DNA of 62,000 bases, taken from Glandiceps talaboti (taxonomy: Eukaryota > Hemichordata > Enteropneusta > Spengelidae). The DNA lies in assembly GCF_964340395.1 (NCBI RefSeq), contig NC_135549.1:22037342-22099341 (forward strand). Reading direction: 5' to 3'. A program made the translations under genes and the position numbers. The first letter of the stretch is position 1, and every line of letters starts with the position of its first letter. Positions 13,048 through 28,100 of the stretch are shown here, piece by piece. The notes beneath the pieces are model-generated. The model searched no databases, was not told where the DNA came from, and saw only the letters and a program-made list of their open reading frames with translations.

Positions 13048-16000
13048 GCGTGTGCATACACGTACATACATACAAAATGTACATATGTCTGACTTCTGAT
13101 ATTGGTGTCCGTGTAATATTGTTATTATCATTAATTTCATTAATAATAACTTTGCAAAGATTCTGTTAGATTCTGATAACTCAAATACACACACTCTTCA
13201 AGGGGGTTAATTTGGCTGGAAAAAAAATGCATTTCATTGCATTGGGCTTTGATAGTGTTTTTCATGGCAAGGGGAGAAAACAGCGCAAGGAGACACAAAA
13301 AATGTTTTTTTCCTTGCCGGCGAATGATATGTCAGTATTAATTCCAAACTCAGAGTATAAATGATTTACCTACTTAGTACAAGGAGAGTACAGAAAGAAT
13401 GTCTAGGTAAACACTCTATAGATACAATTCCATAACACTCCAGTCAACATAAAACTAATGATTTATTCATATTTGCTAATAGGGTCTTCTTTCCCTAGAA
13501 ATTCTCTTTCAAGTAAATGATTTGTATAAATATAAAAGTATCAGGTCACACTTACACGTGATGTCAGCGATACAAACAGTTTGTAGATACTATCATGTGA
13601 TCAAAAATATACAAAAAAATCTCTAGCATCCACATATTTTATACCATACTATGTATTATTAGTATTAAAGGCAATTATGTTCAATTTTTTTATTATTTTT
13701 TTATTTGTCATCTTCAGCACAAGATGATAAAAATGATTGTAAATTATGTTTGACCTTGACTCATTTGCAAGAATTTCAATTCAACTGCTCATCTCATCAT
13801 AGCATTCAATTTCATTGTAATTCTTTGAATCTTTTTTGGCCTGTTGTTTTCGATAAATATAATAAGACCCCCCCCCCCCCACCCCCACCCCCCCATCCCC
13901 ACCCCCTCCGAGACTGAAATAAGTGTCAGTATTGGAGCTCAGGGTATTTACACTCCTCATGCTTGGGAGGTTTTCTACTGCACTTTCACTTACACTACAC
14001 TGCCATATGTCATCGGGTTATATTATATTATCTAAACTAAGTTGCCCACCTGTTGATTACAGGCCAACAGTGTAATTGGGTTAAGGTACGTAATATATAC
14101 ACTGATGTGTGTATGCTAGAGATGTGACAGCACACTGCATGCATATGGAGGAATTGTTGAATATCAAAGTCAGAGATAAAACAATAGATAGACAAATGGA
14201 GAATATGAAAACAGTCTTGGAACAACACTTTATCCGTTTGCTTTGCCAGCATTGTACAGAAGTAGACGTTATAACATGGCTAATACATGTATATAGTTTC
14301 TAAACACAGTGAATAACTTCATGTCACAACAAACAAATCTTTGAGCTACAGTTTTATCTTTAACTTTGCCTCAGTAGTAATTCATCATAAAAAACAACCC
14401 AGCTGGAATCTTCGACAAGTTTCACACCTGAGCAGGCTTCATCAAGAAGTTTGAATTATAAATTGAATGGAACTATAAATATTGTAAAGAATATTAAAAC
14501 ATGCATGAATATTACAAACAGAACATCAACATAGAATATATGCCCTAGATTAAATTAAAGAAATAAAAAGTGGGAAAATATACTTATTAAATCTATTATT
14601 AATAAAAAAAGAATGGTAGCAGCTAATTATGGTATTAGCCTATATCACAAACATGCAATGATTACAACATTTAGAGACAACAAAGTAGTGTACCTGACTA
14701 CATGTAAGTGGAATCAGGGGGCTAGGCAATTTCAAAGAACTAGAAAATAAAACTAAATTTATTACTCTTTTTAACTCTGATCAAAAAGACACTTACTTAT
14801 GGCACTGGCAACTTTCATAAAATCAGAACTTATCAAGTTTGAAAGACATTCTACAGAGTTAAATGAAATACATTACATTTATCTATTACCTAAAGTTTGT
14901 ACTTTCATATAAACCTTATTTTGTTAACTATTATTGACTCTACATGTAGTTGATGTATTTACTAGTTTGTTTTAGCACTAAACACTTATTGCAGAAAATC
15001 CAAAGAAGAAATGTAGTTTTCTTAATGGATGCAATAAAGATTCTGTTCTGTTCTGTTCTGTTCTGTTCTGTTATGTTCTCTTCTCTTCTACTCTATTCTG
15101 TTGTATTGTATTGTATTGTATTGTATTGTATTGTATTGTATTGTATTGTATTGTATTGTATTGTATTGTATTGTATCGTATCGTATCGTATCGTATCGTA
15201 TCGTATCGTATTGTATCGTATCGTATCGTATCGTATCGTATTGTATTGCGTTCTGTTCTGTTCTATTCTATTCTATTCTATTCTATCCTATCCTATCCTA
15301 TCCTATTCTATTCTATTCTATTCTATTCTATTCTATTGTATTCTATTCTATTCTATTCTATATGACAAGTTCATCTTTTACTTTGCTAACATTCATATAA
15401 TCTTGTATATAGTGATCATATAATCAAAGGTCTTGTAATCTTGGAATAGATTCAGATACTTTATTGGCATAAAAATTAATTGGGATGTAAATATTCACAT
15501 GCACTTCTTAATAATTAATATACAGGATAAAAATGAGGAGATGAAAAACAACTAAGATAAAAGTGAAACTCAGGGACTCATTTAAAAATTGAATTGCAGA
15601 AGGGTAATAGCTTTTCAGAAAACGTTCTGAGGATTTCTTTATACTATGATAACACCGACCAGAGGGTATAAAAGATTAAACCGCAGTGTTATGGTATCTA
15701 CAACTTTTGTGATATTATATACAAATGTCTGGAGGCACAAATTAGCATGGGTTTACTGCATCAACACAACAACAAATGAAAGATAAAAAAAAAATTCTAC
15801 GAGAAGGTTCACATAATCTTGGAATCATAGTTTTATCTCTGACTTTCCTAATGTTGTAAACAAATAGGTACAAGTTACAAATTGCAAAAATACAGCATGG
15901 GTTTACTGCCGCATCAAAAGTGTCAAATAGGATAAAAAATTTGTGTGATGAAAAATATTCAATTTAAACATTCTTGGAGTGTCTTTACATAGAGGCACAA

Positions 16001-19000
16001 TTTAGCATGGGTTTTCGGTACCAAAAGCAAGACAGAATATAAATGAAATGAGAAGGCAGTTTTGTGTGTTATCATCATCTATGCCACACAGCACATGTGC
16101 TTTTACTGTTGTTGCAATTCGTATTCTAAATTGTGTTTGCTAGGGTTTCAGAATCTTTATGAACATCAGTATATCTAATAAGCAGAGGGGGAGGAGGGGA
16201 CTATGTTTTAAAACTTGCATATATTTCCATGTCATGATTTATGGGGGATTGGTTGGGCATGGGGTGAAAACCTGGGGAACTGTTGTAGAATGAAAGTACT
16301 TACAATATGTATATAACTATATGGGATCATATAAGACTCAGGATTTTTAGATTTTTATCCTACAAGGTATCAAGGTACATGTACAGGTTTGAAACAAGAT
16401 TTTCAACTGTTGTAAAAGGTAATCCAGAATCCTCTTGTACATGCCATCCTGTTTTAAATTCATTGTAATGACTCGAGGGATTAATAAATGTACATCACAT
16501 CCCATGTTAAGATTTCATCTGCTTTCGTTAATTACTCAATTAGACAGTGTTTATCATCATTACAGTTTCATTAGTCAAGACAGGGTAAAGTTATTGTCAT
16601 CTATTTAATTAGTTTCTTTAAATTATACACACATTTAAGGAAGGAAACCATAGTTCTTTACGGATACTGGTGTGTGAGTAGAAATATTCAGTTTTATGAC
16701 AGAGTCCCTGGAATGAGGTGTGAGTCAAAGTGTTGTTGTGTAATCGCTGTATTTACAGGAGTGTCTGTGACGGTCCCTGCACTAGATTGAAGTGTAGCAG
16801 AAAACACAAGCATGACTACAAATTCCCCAAGTTCACACATTGGAAGTAATGCATCATGGGATTTTGTTATTATTAAAATTTAAATACACTTTGTTGATCA
16901 AAAACAACACATTTCACAAAAAAAATATAACTGTGCATTAGACTTGTGGTGTGATTTCTTGTCCATATGTTGTCAGTATTACACTGTATGTGTAGTGAAA
17001 ATACCAATAGTATGAGTGGACACTGATGCAAGTGTAAGTACGTTATAATTCTGCATGTCGTTTGAATAATTACAGAAATCAACGAAAAAATAGTTTTGAG
17101 TGGGAGGGTATATACAATGTAATGTGCACATTATTTTACATAATATGTTGCTATTATAAAAAAAACTCCACTGATAATTAGGAGACTTTCTGTTTCAGTT
17201 TGGTGCAAATCCATTTTATACTTTGTATGGTGTGTTTGCATAGTAATGTGTGTGTGTGGGTGTGTGTATGTCTGTCTGTCTGTCTGTGTGCAGATGTGGG
17301 TATATGTGTGTGTATGAGGGTGTGGGTACATGTGGGTATGTGTGGGTGTGAGTGTGTATATGGGAAGGGGTGGGGGTGGGTGCGGGTAGATGCATTTATG
17401 TATGTGAGTTGGTGTCTGCATGTACATGCATCTATACAATGTATGCATGCATGGATGTATGTGTCTGTGTACTTGAAGAAAAAACCTGTTTAAAGAATTG
17501 AAGGAATAATTCCTGAGAAGAATGTATGTCAGTGAGAAACTTTTGCCTCGGCAGCTATGTATTTTGGCCAAAACTTTCACCAGAGAGGTTTGAGTATTAT
17601 GGTACTAGTATATCATGTTACAGCAGCTTTATACGAAAGAACAGATGGAGCTTATCGTTGAGTCCATTAATCAGTTAGATTAACTGTGTTTTATACAAAA
17701 TAGAAAGCATTTGAAATTGTCAGAATCTTTGCTTGAATGCATACAAAAGATCAGATGAAAGCTTTTACAGTTGCTGAGAAGCTATTATGATGTAAGAGGG
17801 TTTTTCACTTGGTGCAAATGTTCTGTTTAATGTGTCCCCGAACTAGCCATTCGTGACATACTTACCATGCTTGCAGGGAATGTGCTTGCTTGCATTTCCG
17901 ACTGAATTTTAATTCTTTCCTGTATTACCTGGAGGTGTCAAATCTACGGTTTGTGCTATCTGGTTTCATAATGAATTATTCATTGTGATGGCCTTGTGAG
18001 ACAGTAAGTTGAGACAGTTGCTATCAAATAATCCATGCTAAAAGAATTATGACCCCATAAATCCAGTAACTGCTGTTACCTTATTAGTCTCTATTTCCAG
18101 TTGGCCATAATACATGCCTCAAGTCAGAAAAGGGATACTGTTTAGCATGGATGTGGCACTGTGGTACAATGACGATTTACTGGACTTTCAACTGAACTCC
18201 TGCCAAACAGTATTTTACCATCAAATTACGGCTATCAATTCTTTTTCTTTCAATCGGCTGTAAATTCTCATCCATGCCTTCAATGCCTGTGGATTGATTT
18301 GTAAGATCTGTGTCTGTTGTACCAACGACAACACATTTATAAAAGAAAAAAAGCACAGCCTGACATCACCGTGTTGTACTTTTTTAGCCTCTCTAAAGCA
18401 TCGGCTGTTATCCTCGATACTGAGGATGAGAGATTGTCAAAGTCAAGTTGATTTTTTGATTTGATGTATGGTTTACAACTTTGGTAAAATTTTGGTGTTT
18501 TATTTGATCAAATGAATAACCTTAAAACTACAGAGCAGATTGTTTTAGTATTTGATAGGGATATTTCTAGTAGTGTCTAAATGATGCATTATTCAAGATA
18601 AGATGTTTGGATTTACAGTATGCAAATGTTGTCGTAAAAAATTTGAAAGTTGGTATTGTAGTACATATGATGGTATATGGTACAGCATCAGAATTTGAAA
18701 GATATATTGCTTGTAAGTGGTCAAACATGACAACAGTTTTAAGTCCAGCCTAGCCAAATGTTTATTTCATAGGTATGTAAATTGGGTAAAATGGGATTTT
18801 GGTCAAATGACTACTTCCACTTAGATTGCTATAATTACTGGGTGATTGTTAAAGGTTGTTTTGGGGGTTGTATGCATTCCAAATCAAGAACCATAGCAAT
18901 CCTAATCATGCCATAGCAACTGCTTTATAAAGAGTTTTAAACCAAATTGAATATGCTTACATGTATACAGGTATTAAATATTAAATGCAGAAATTGAGCG

Positions 19001-19406
19001 TTCCAAGAGTGACACAAATATTATATTACCAACTATGACCATGCCCCTAGCAACTACTTATAAACAAAGGTATGTAATGGCCCAAGTAAGTATGATTCTG
19101 TGTAGACCAACAAATAATCATTCTAAAACTGAAAAGAAAAGTTAGATTATAGCACTCATGATCATGTCCACACATTCTAAAATCATAACTATAATCCCTA
19201 GCAACCATGACAACGGCTATAGCAACTACAATATTAACTGATCACGTGGCAACAGTGAATGTTAAATTACACTAAGTCTTACAGTCTGTTGTGTTATAAT
19301 GCCAGTGATGCAATTTTTCTCTTTTCTGTTTGATATCTTTTTCAGTTTTAGCACAAGTGAACTGAAGTTCAGTAGTGCTACATGTATAAGCATGGTATAG
19401 TTTCTG

Positions 19407-19465
<59 letters not shown>

Positions 19466-22400
19466 CTTTGTGTGTGCACACGCACAGACATACGTGTGTG
19501 TTTGAGTGCATGCATGTGTGTGTGGGTGTCTGTAATAGTCAAAAAACAGCTGGACTTATTGCCTTGATATTTGGTGTTGAATATTTCTTTCGGTGTCTAG
19601 TTGGGAAATTGTTGAGAGCAAAATGATTACACAATAGATATTATGTGAATTTGGTTAAAGATAAGTGATATTTCTATGTATGGTAATTGTTTCATTGACT
19701 GTATAGTTTGTCTCATGATGTCTACATTGTTGTGTAGAAAGATAATAAAAGAAACTGTTCAAGACATGACTTTCCACTAAAACTCAGATTTATATATTTT
19801 TGAAGTGGTTTCCTCTGATTTGACCTCACCTACCTAATTCTATGTAAAGCAACAACTGAAATGCATTTTATCGGAGCAATGCACCCTTCAGTCTCACTTT
19901 GTGCATATGTAGGGATGAATGGGTCACCATCCATTACAAACAGTATATACCCTTGTGTATAATCCATAGTTTTGAAGAACAGAATATGCTATACAATGTA
20001 ATCTTTGAGTAAAAAAATAGCTACCGGCAGCTAGTTCTTCCTGCCCATCTTCAGTATCTACAGAGATTCAAGGCCATCAGATCTACTGTATATTCACATT
20101 TTTATGAAAGTTTCTTGAATATGGATTACTTTTTCAGGAGCAATCATAAAAAAACAAACAGAACTGCTAACATGACAACGAGTTTGATGACGTCTAGTTT
20201 TTGTCATTATGAATTAAACAGGAGCTCAACATTTTGAAGACGCAGATTAAGTCAGATTCCGAAGACTGCAGCTTAAAGATTTATATCTTGTCATTCTGTT
20301 TTTCCTGCAGCATTTTATGAGTGTTCAATGTCCTTTGTGCTTATATCAGAGATTTACGTGAACAACCATCATGTACATTGTAATGTACAGGTTTTCAGAT
20401 ATGACAAACACGGCATCGATGTTAGATTACTTTTTGTTCTTTTATGGTTTGTATGTTTTTTTACGATTAGGTCCCGATTGTCTGGATTACGTCAAGAAAA
20501 AAGTGCGTTAACGAGATATTACCAATAAGCTAGCATTTTAGTCAGTCTTATTTCCGTTTTAAGTCTTCCTATAAGCTATTTGCTACAATTTTATCGACAC
20601 ACAGTATGCGAAATTTGAACTACTGTCTGTCTTGGACCAAATTCTAAGGTTGTAAGAAAATCAAAGAAAATTTTGTGTCTTTTTTTTTTTTTTTTGAAAT
20701 ATTAAATCCACAGATGCAGACTTTGAGAATACAGTGTATATATCATTAAGTAGGATTATTAAAATTCAGGTGTGAAAAACTGAAAACTCTTCAAAAAGGT
20801 GGTCCAGAACAATAGAATAATCCTTACGGCTCCATTAGTAAGACAACACTAATGTGAGAACCTTGATTGAAGTCCCGGCCTGTGTAACCGTATATTAATG
20901 CTCTAATAGATATTTCCAGACATTTTAATGTACATAGATGTACATTTTTGTATATACTAATAAGTAGTTACCACAGCAACAGTTATTCTAGAATGCACAT
21001 TGAGAGCTTCGCATATTTGATTTCTAAGATCTGTTTCACATACGAAATGTACAATAAGATCTGTTTCATATGAAATTTACAGGTTATTAATTTAAATCAA
21101 TATGTCATTGAATGAAGATTCATTCCGTTGACAGCATCCTTACAAAAGTAAGTTTCACTAATAAAAAGATGAAATTGATAGAAGGCTTGAGGGTTGCTGT
21201 CAAGTGGTTGGCAAAAAAAAAAAAGAGCCTTCAGATAATGATAAAGTCATAGTTAGTTTACGGCACACGCCAAATAGATATCAGTGAGGAAGATATATTC
21301 TACTGTTATTGTAATTTATGTAGTACTTATTTAGAAGTCAGCCCAGAATAGAAAAAGAGTACCGAGGGTCAGAGGTCAATCAATTTACTGATTGAATAAC
21401 GATCATAAAAATCAAGAATTCTCATTTGATGACGTTGGTTGGAGATACGGTCATGTAGATGCAAGACAGGTGATATCTGCAAATCATGATATGGGCTATA
21501 GGGTTTGATAAGATTCACAAGGGGTTTTGCTGGTTGCTGGTTAAAAAAATTTTTGGTTCCGGTTACCTGACCCCCACCTAGTTTTTCACTGACGATCCTA
21601 AATTTATTTTTAGTTTTATGTATTCAAGAAAAAATAAATAAAATCACAAAAATTGTGAAGTCTCACAAGAAATAGTGGATGCGGAAACTGACATCAACTT
21701 AAAAAGACAATATAAAACTCTCCGTCCAAGACCAATAAGTAAACACAGAGACCATATGGGAAACAATGGAAAACATAAGTACCTGAACTAGACACTCACA
21801 CATGAAAAAAAAAATCTACCTACCCCACTTTATATTCTAAAATTGACCGTAATCGGAACCACACAATCTATATTTTTTTAGACGTGACAGGAGTTGAAAT
21901 TTGCATATATGCCAAAAAAATAATGACTAAGGGTGAGTGATCATAACAGGACCAACATGAGGGGAGATGGTGCAGAATATATTAAACCTTGATAACCAAT
22001 CAAATTGCATGTATCATAAATTAATAACACCTGGTTTTGTTATTTCTAAGTAGCTATTTGCTACCAAATGGTTAATTACATGTTTGAATGTTACTTGTAA
22101 CAGAGCAGCTTTTAATTTATGAGGGTAGCACTTTCCTGATTTTCAATATTGAATAAATATTGACATACAGTTCATTTGCAGATTTCACTAATTGCAGATA
22201 GCTACATACTCTGTTGTAAATGTCCTGGTGGTGTGTGTGTGTAAGTGTACACATGTATAAAGCTTGACAAACTTGTTCTAGATTTACCAAAACATTGCCA
22301 ATAGAATAACTTGGGATTGCCAATTATAAATAAACAAATACTTATATATACACTATGATACATACAAATGTACATACATACATACATACATACATACGTA

Positions 22401-25113
22401 TGTACACAGTATGTATGTATGTATGTATGTATGTATGTATGTATGTATGTATGTATAGTATGCATGTATGTATGTATGTATGTATGTATGTATGTACGTA
22501 CATATGTACGTACGTACATAATACATACATACATACATACATACATACATACTATACTGTATATACATACATACATACATACATACATACATACATACAT
22601 GCATGTATACATACATACATACATACATACATACATACATACATACGTACATACCTACATACATAGTATTACATACAATACCCCTTTCCCCACCACCCAC
22701 ACATACACATATACACACCACAATATTGTTATAAATTAATATTTTTGTCAAGAAGAAAATGACCAGTCTTGGAGTGACTCCTTTAGTGAATTTATTGACA
22801 AGTATAAGTCATAGCAAATCAAGTCACGTGTTTCACCTACTTGCTACTTTTTTGTTAGGATTCCGCTGCCCAAACCCACTTCTTTCTAATGTAAAATACA
22901 TTCTTCACTAAATTTTGCTGTATTTTATTGACAGACACTTGTCCATTGTACATACACATAGAGAAAAGTAGGAGAGTCTTTGTTACATCCAATGTATTTC
23001 TACCACCTGCCAATGGGAATATCCTGTTACATTCCTTGGTCATTGATAATATCTTGCATCAGGTGCATTGATGTCATCCATGACTACCACTATTTCATCA
23101 AATGTAATATCTAGGACATCCTTGATAAAATTCATTCCGTAAATATTGATATCTGTCCATATCACCCCTGAAAGCAATTTTTTACAGTCGAGTGGATTTC
23201 AAATTTATGTTTTCAAATTTTTTAGCCCCGCACTAATCCCACTGTAATAGGATACACAGTGGCAAAGTTTGAATAATTGATGATGAGATTATATTAGATT
23301 TCAGTTTGTATTGAACATACACACATATAGTTCAGTGGATATTATCATTTCTATAAAACATCTGATAACAGCTGGCAGGACTGTCATAAATTTTCACTGC
23401 CTACATCTGATAGGGGATGTTTTTACAGCTGCAATTTGTTGGTTTTTGTTCGTTATCACGCATTTTATTACAATCAACAGATTTTTAATAGCATCACATG
23501 AAATTGTCTCACTCTTATGAATATTCGAGTCGTGATCAGGAAATGGAAAAAAAAAGAGAAGAGGATAGTCTGGTTTGTGTCTATAAAAGAAAATGAAAAG
23601 GGAACAGATATTCGTGTGAAATTTTACTTCATCTCTAGCAAATTGTGACTTTTGATATGATTAATTATGATAGGCACTAGTGCATGTGTGTTTCTAATAA
23701 TAAATAATAACAATAATAATGATAATAATAATAATAATAATATTAGTTTTTATATAGTGCTTTCCCACTTTGTGCTAAAAGCACTTTACAATTATTATAC
23801 AGCTGGTACAGCTGGGTTGACTGAGGGTACAATTGTTGTTCTAATCTTGCCCACAGACTTAAGCCACAGAAACAAACGGCAGTGGCAGGGCTCGAACCTA
23901 CAACCTGCAGCTTTTAAGCCAGCCACTCTAACCATTCTCCCATCATGACTCCATTTGATATGTACATGTACCCCAGTAGTTTTGCTAAGGTTTGGAACCC
24001 TGGTAAACAGATTGGGAGGGGGAAGGGAGATCTGGTAAATCTTCCACAGATTTCCATACCATGTATCATAATTTTGATGGGAAAACCCCTGTAAAATACC
24101 TGAGGAACTCGAGTACATTTTACATCAGGCCTTCACAAAAAATTCCTACCCATGTAGTGTTTTCAATATTAAAAACAGATGTCTGTTTAGCTTTCTAAGA
24201 AATAGGCATATTTGGCAACATGGCAGTTTTATTTTCATATTCCAAGCTGTTCAATACATTGTGAGTGTTGAGGTGACACCTAACAAAAGGGAAAACCTCT
24301 GAGGATAAATTCCACAATTGCAGAAGTTGAAACTATACAGTGTAGGAATGGAAAGCGTCACAGCTGTTACATGTATGTAGATATTGAAATATTGAAAAAA
24401 GTTAATTACCGAGTGAAGAGTACTGTAGCTCTAGCATTTACCTCATGAATTTATTATTAAAAACTGACACCAAATTTTATAGATGTGTCTTTACTGGAGT
24501 CTGCAAGTTATTTTGAAAGCAAATATGCACAGAATGTTCTGCCATGTGGTCCCATGACCCTGAAAGTTGAATTTAAAAGGATTATGCATGAAGTCATCTA
24601 TATTACAAATGTACATCAGTATATTGGGTGGGTGTTATATGGAGGGGCTTCTATTAATATCAAATTAATGGTTGGATTGTCAGTTTGTGTCATGTCTGTG
24701 ATGGCAACAGGTGACAGAACTTAAAAACGTCACAAGTTTAAAAGAGTGATAATACAAATTATGGTTTTAAGAGATGAGAAAAAAATGTCATGGATAGGCC
24801 AAAAAGAAAGAAAGAAAGAATTGTTTCTGGTCAGTGTATGCATCACCTAAATACCCTCATGTCAGTCTTTTTTTTTGCCATGTTTGTCCAGCCTATGCAG
24901 TTGGCAGATCCAGGGGAGAAACACAAAAACAACCCTCCCTACTTCAGTGAAGACAACTGTAAAGCCAATCATGAACAAGCAAATGAGAACTTTCCCACAT
25001 ACACCCTTGCTATAGTAGATTGAGTGGCAGGTTTGTTGAGAATAAAAAAATAATGAAATAAATTTGCGTTGTTGCACCACTTTAGACAAACGATCCTGAC
25101 CAGAAACAACTGT

Positions 25114-25155
<42 letters not shown>

Positions 25156-28100
25156 TGTTTTGTTTTGTTTGTTTGTTTGTTTGTTTTTGGGGGGGCGCCA
25201 TACATCCTCATCATAAAAAATTATCACACTTCTTTTAGACGTAGAACCTCCACTATGTTTTAAATGGAAAGCAATGAACAAATATAAGCATTTCTGATGT
25301 ACATGTATATGGATAGATATACAAAATAGGTGCAGCACAAACTAGGATACCCTTTTGTCCATAAAAACAGCAGTTCTAATCCAGTAAACTTCCTAATTTT
25401 AAGGAGTATTTGAAATTAAAACATCATCTTCAGGGTCTAAGTGTAATTTTGTTGGGATATTGTTTGACAATTATATATACATCATTTGTAGGCCTTTTGC
25501 AAGTAAACTTTTAAGTCTAAGTTGATAATTGTGATAAAACACTTTCACTTGAGTCATCTCGGTTGTGAGGTACCTTGTGAAATTGGAATGGACACAACAA
25601 TTGTAATACCAATGAATGTTATTAAAGTTGATTACCTTAATACTTTATATCTTCATTGCAATGGTGAAGTGTTTTGACCTTAGTTTGTTAAGATATCATA
25701 ATTATACTAATAGTAATAATAGTTTCAGTCATAGTGATTAGGTTTTAATTGAACATATGATCTGCTAAACGCACCTAATAACAGTCCTGCCCAGACGGTA
25801 TATCGGCTCCATGTGGATATGGCTTTGAGCAATTACTAAAGCAGTAGATAAACAATAGTGGAAAACTCACTTTAAATTTTAATACAGTAAATGATGAAAC
25901 ATGTAAATAATTAATTAATGGTTTGAATTATAATGGAAATACATGAATTAAGAGAATGAAAATCATTCACCATCAAATGTTTTAGGGCCGGGCAGTCTAT
26001 CATTTTTAACAAGTTTCTTTTAGCATACCTGTTCCGTGTGAACTGTTTTGATCTGGAAAAGAAAACCACATTGATGCAACATCTCAAGGACATCAAAAGT
26101 GAATAATACAAGCTTTATGAATCATTTACCATACAAACTAATTTTTGCTCCAGAGAGATAACCATAGAGAGATGAAAAATTCCATTACCAAAGACTAATC
26201 AGAGCTGTCACATCAATGATTTATGCTTCATGATTGGATGTTATCACCAACTTCATTATAGAAGTATACCTTTATAAATCCTTCACGCAATCAAATTTAC
26301 ATAGTAATAGACCCATTACTACTTTTTCCCCTTGATTGTCAATTTTAGCTAACACTAATTACGAGGCGTTTGGATCTTTTAATGTCAAAACATCATAAAT
26401 ATTCATGCCTTAATTGTTAGTCAATTAAAAACACCCTAGCACACAGTACTGCATATGTACACAATGATGTAACATTTTTTTTCCATTTGAGTTGATTCTT
26501 TTGGGTAATCAAGAATGATAAGAAGGGTTGGGAAGTTGGGAATTTGGTTTTGTTTCTTTATGTTATATGTAAAATGACAGTGGGGAAATGTACACATGGA
26601 ATAGGTTTCTATTAGAGCAAAATGTATTTGATGTGGCTCAAGCCTGTATGTAAATTCCTACTCTGCAGTATTAGTGGTGCATTATATAATGTAAACATAT
26701 GTCAATTTGATTATACTCATTAAATACATATTTCTGAATCTGTTCACCTTCTTTATTTAGACAGTTTTCTGTAACAGCTAAACATCGAAAGAAAAAAAAG
26801 CAGCGACAAAGTTTTTTAAAAGTTTGAAAACTTTTTAAAGTTTATTTCTTATTTCTTAATTCTTTACCATTCCAAAGTAACTACATTGTACTGTCCTATT
26901 TATTCTGGAAACCATGAATAATATATTGTTACTTCATGCAAATTAAACAAAGGGATGCATGCACTATATAATATTTGAAGTACATTTTCCTTGGAGATAA
27001 AAGGTCCGATTCTAGAGGACAATACAGGCCACCCAGGTTGCCATTTATTAACATCTCTTGAAGTTGAAATATGTTCAAATGAATCTGCACAAATACAAAT
27101 TTCGAATGTACATGGCCTGTACTTCATCTTGATTTGAATGATAACTTGTACACATCAGTAAAGGTCAATATCATGTGATGAGTATAATAGTGACATGCAA
27201 ACAGGGTGTAACACTTCCCCTTGGTTATAAGCTTTCCGAATGATTAACGTTAACAACTAATAGTGTGTTCAAATGAGCTTTTCAAAACTCAATTCACTTA
27301 AATTTATAGGTTAGGTAACCACGGGCACATTTTTCCTTAGCCTTCATTTCCTGTTTGTGTCATGATAAATGACATTTTGAGATGCTTTGTGTGTTTTGTC
27401 TCTGACGTTAGAGTGTGTTGTCATGTTGTACATACTAATTGATGTTGTTATTATCAGTACATGTTTTGTCTCTGATGTTAGAGTGTGTTGTTATGTTGTA
27501 CATACTAATTGATACTGTTATTACCAGTACATGTGTCTGACATATACTGGTGGATGGACACAACAGTAAAACTTTCAAGTCAGGAATTTTCAGTAATCAT
27601 AAAATGAAAAAAAAGAGAGCAACCTTGCACTCTCTAAATTTCTGTTAATGAGGGTCAGGCTTGATTCAAATCTGGGTGTGAATGCAGTTGTTTGGCAGAG
27701 AGCTATAGAAAAGGTTGGCCCAGGACAAAAGAAAAATCCCATGTAATCCTTATAAGGATGACACTAATGCAATGACCTGGAATTGAAACATTGCCCTTTA
27801 AAAAAGGTCAGTGTTGCATTTATATAAATAGGATTAACATTTGGACAAGTGAAATAGTTGTTTGGCAGGGCTGTTGAAAAGAGTTGTTCCAGAATAAAAG
27901 AATGGTTCTAACTAAATCTGTATGACACTTATGGTAAGATTTAAGTAATGCAAGAAATAAAGGCCATTGTTGGAATAGGAATGAAATTTGGGAAACAATT
28001 GTCTAGCAGGCCTTCTAGGGCTGTAGTAATTATGTATGATACTGTCTAACTCTTTTAGTTCCACTGATAAGATAACACTAATCTGCAAACATGGGATTCA

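Noticed and set aside
14950-15423. 157-codon frame rich in LYCIV/SYRIV repeats
   Set aside because: Created by the pentanucleotide array; the peptide follows the DNA period and nothing else supports coding.
22202-22751. Several frames of 100-144 codons with CMYV/THIHTY repeats
   Set aside because: By-products of the tetranucleotide TGTA/TACA array, open on both strands at once.
24862-25338. 158-codon minus-strand frame with poly-Gln
   Set aside because: Poly-Gln comes from (TTG)n on the complement; flanking residues match no known family and the plus strand is equally open.
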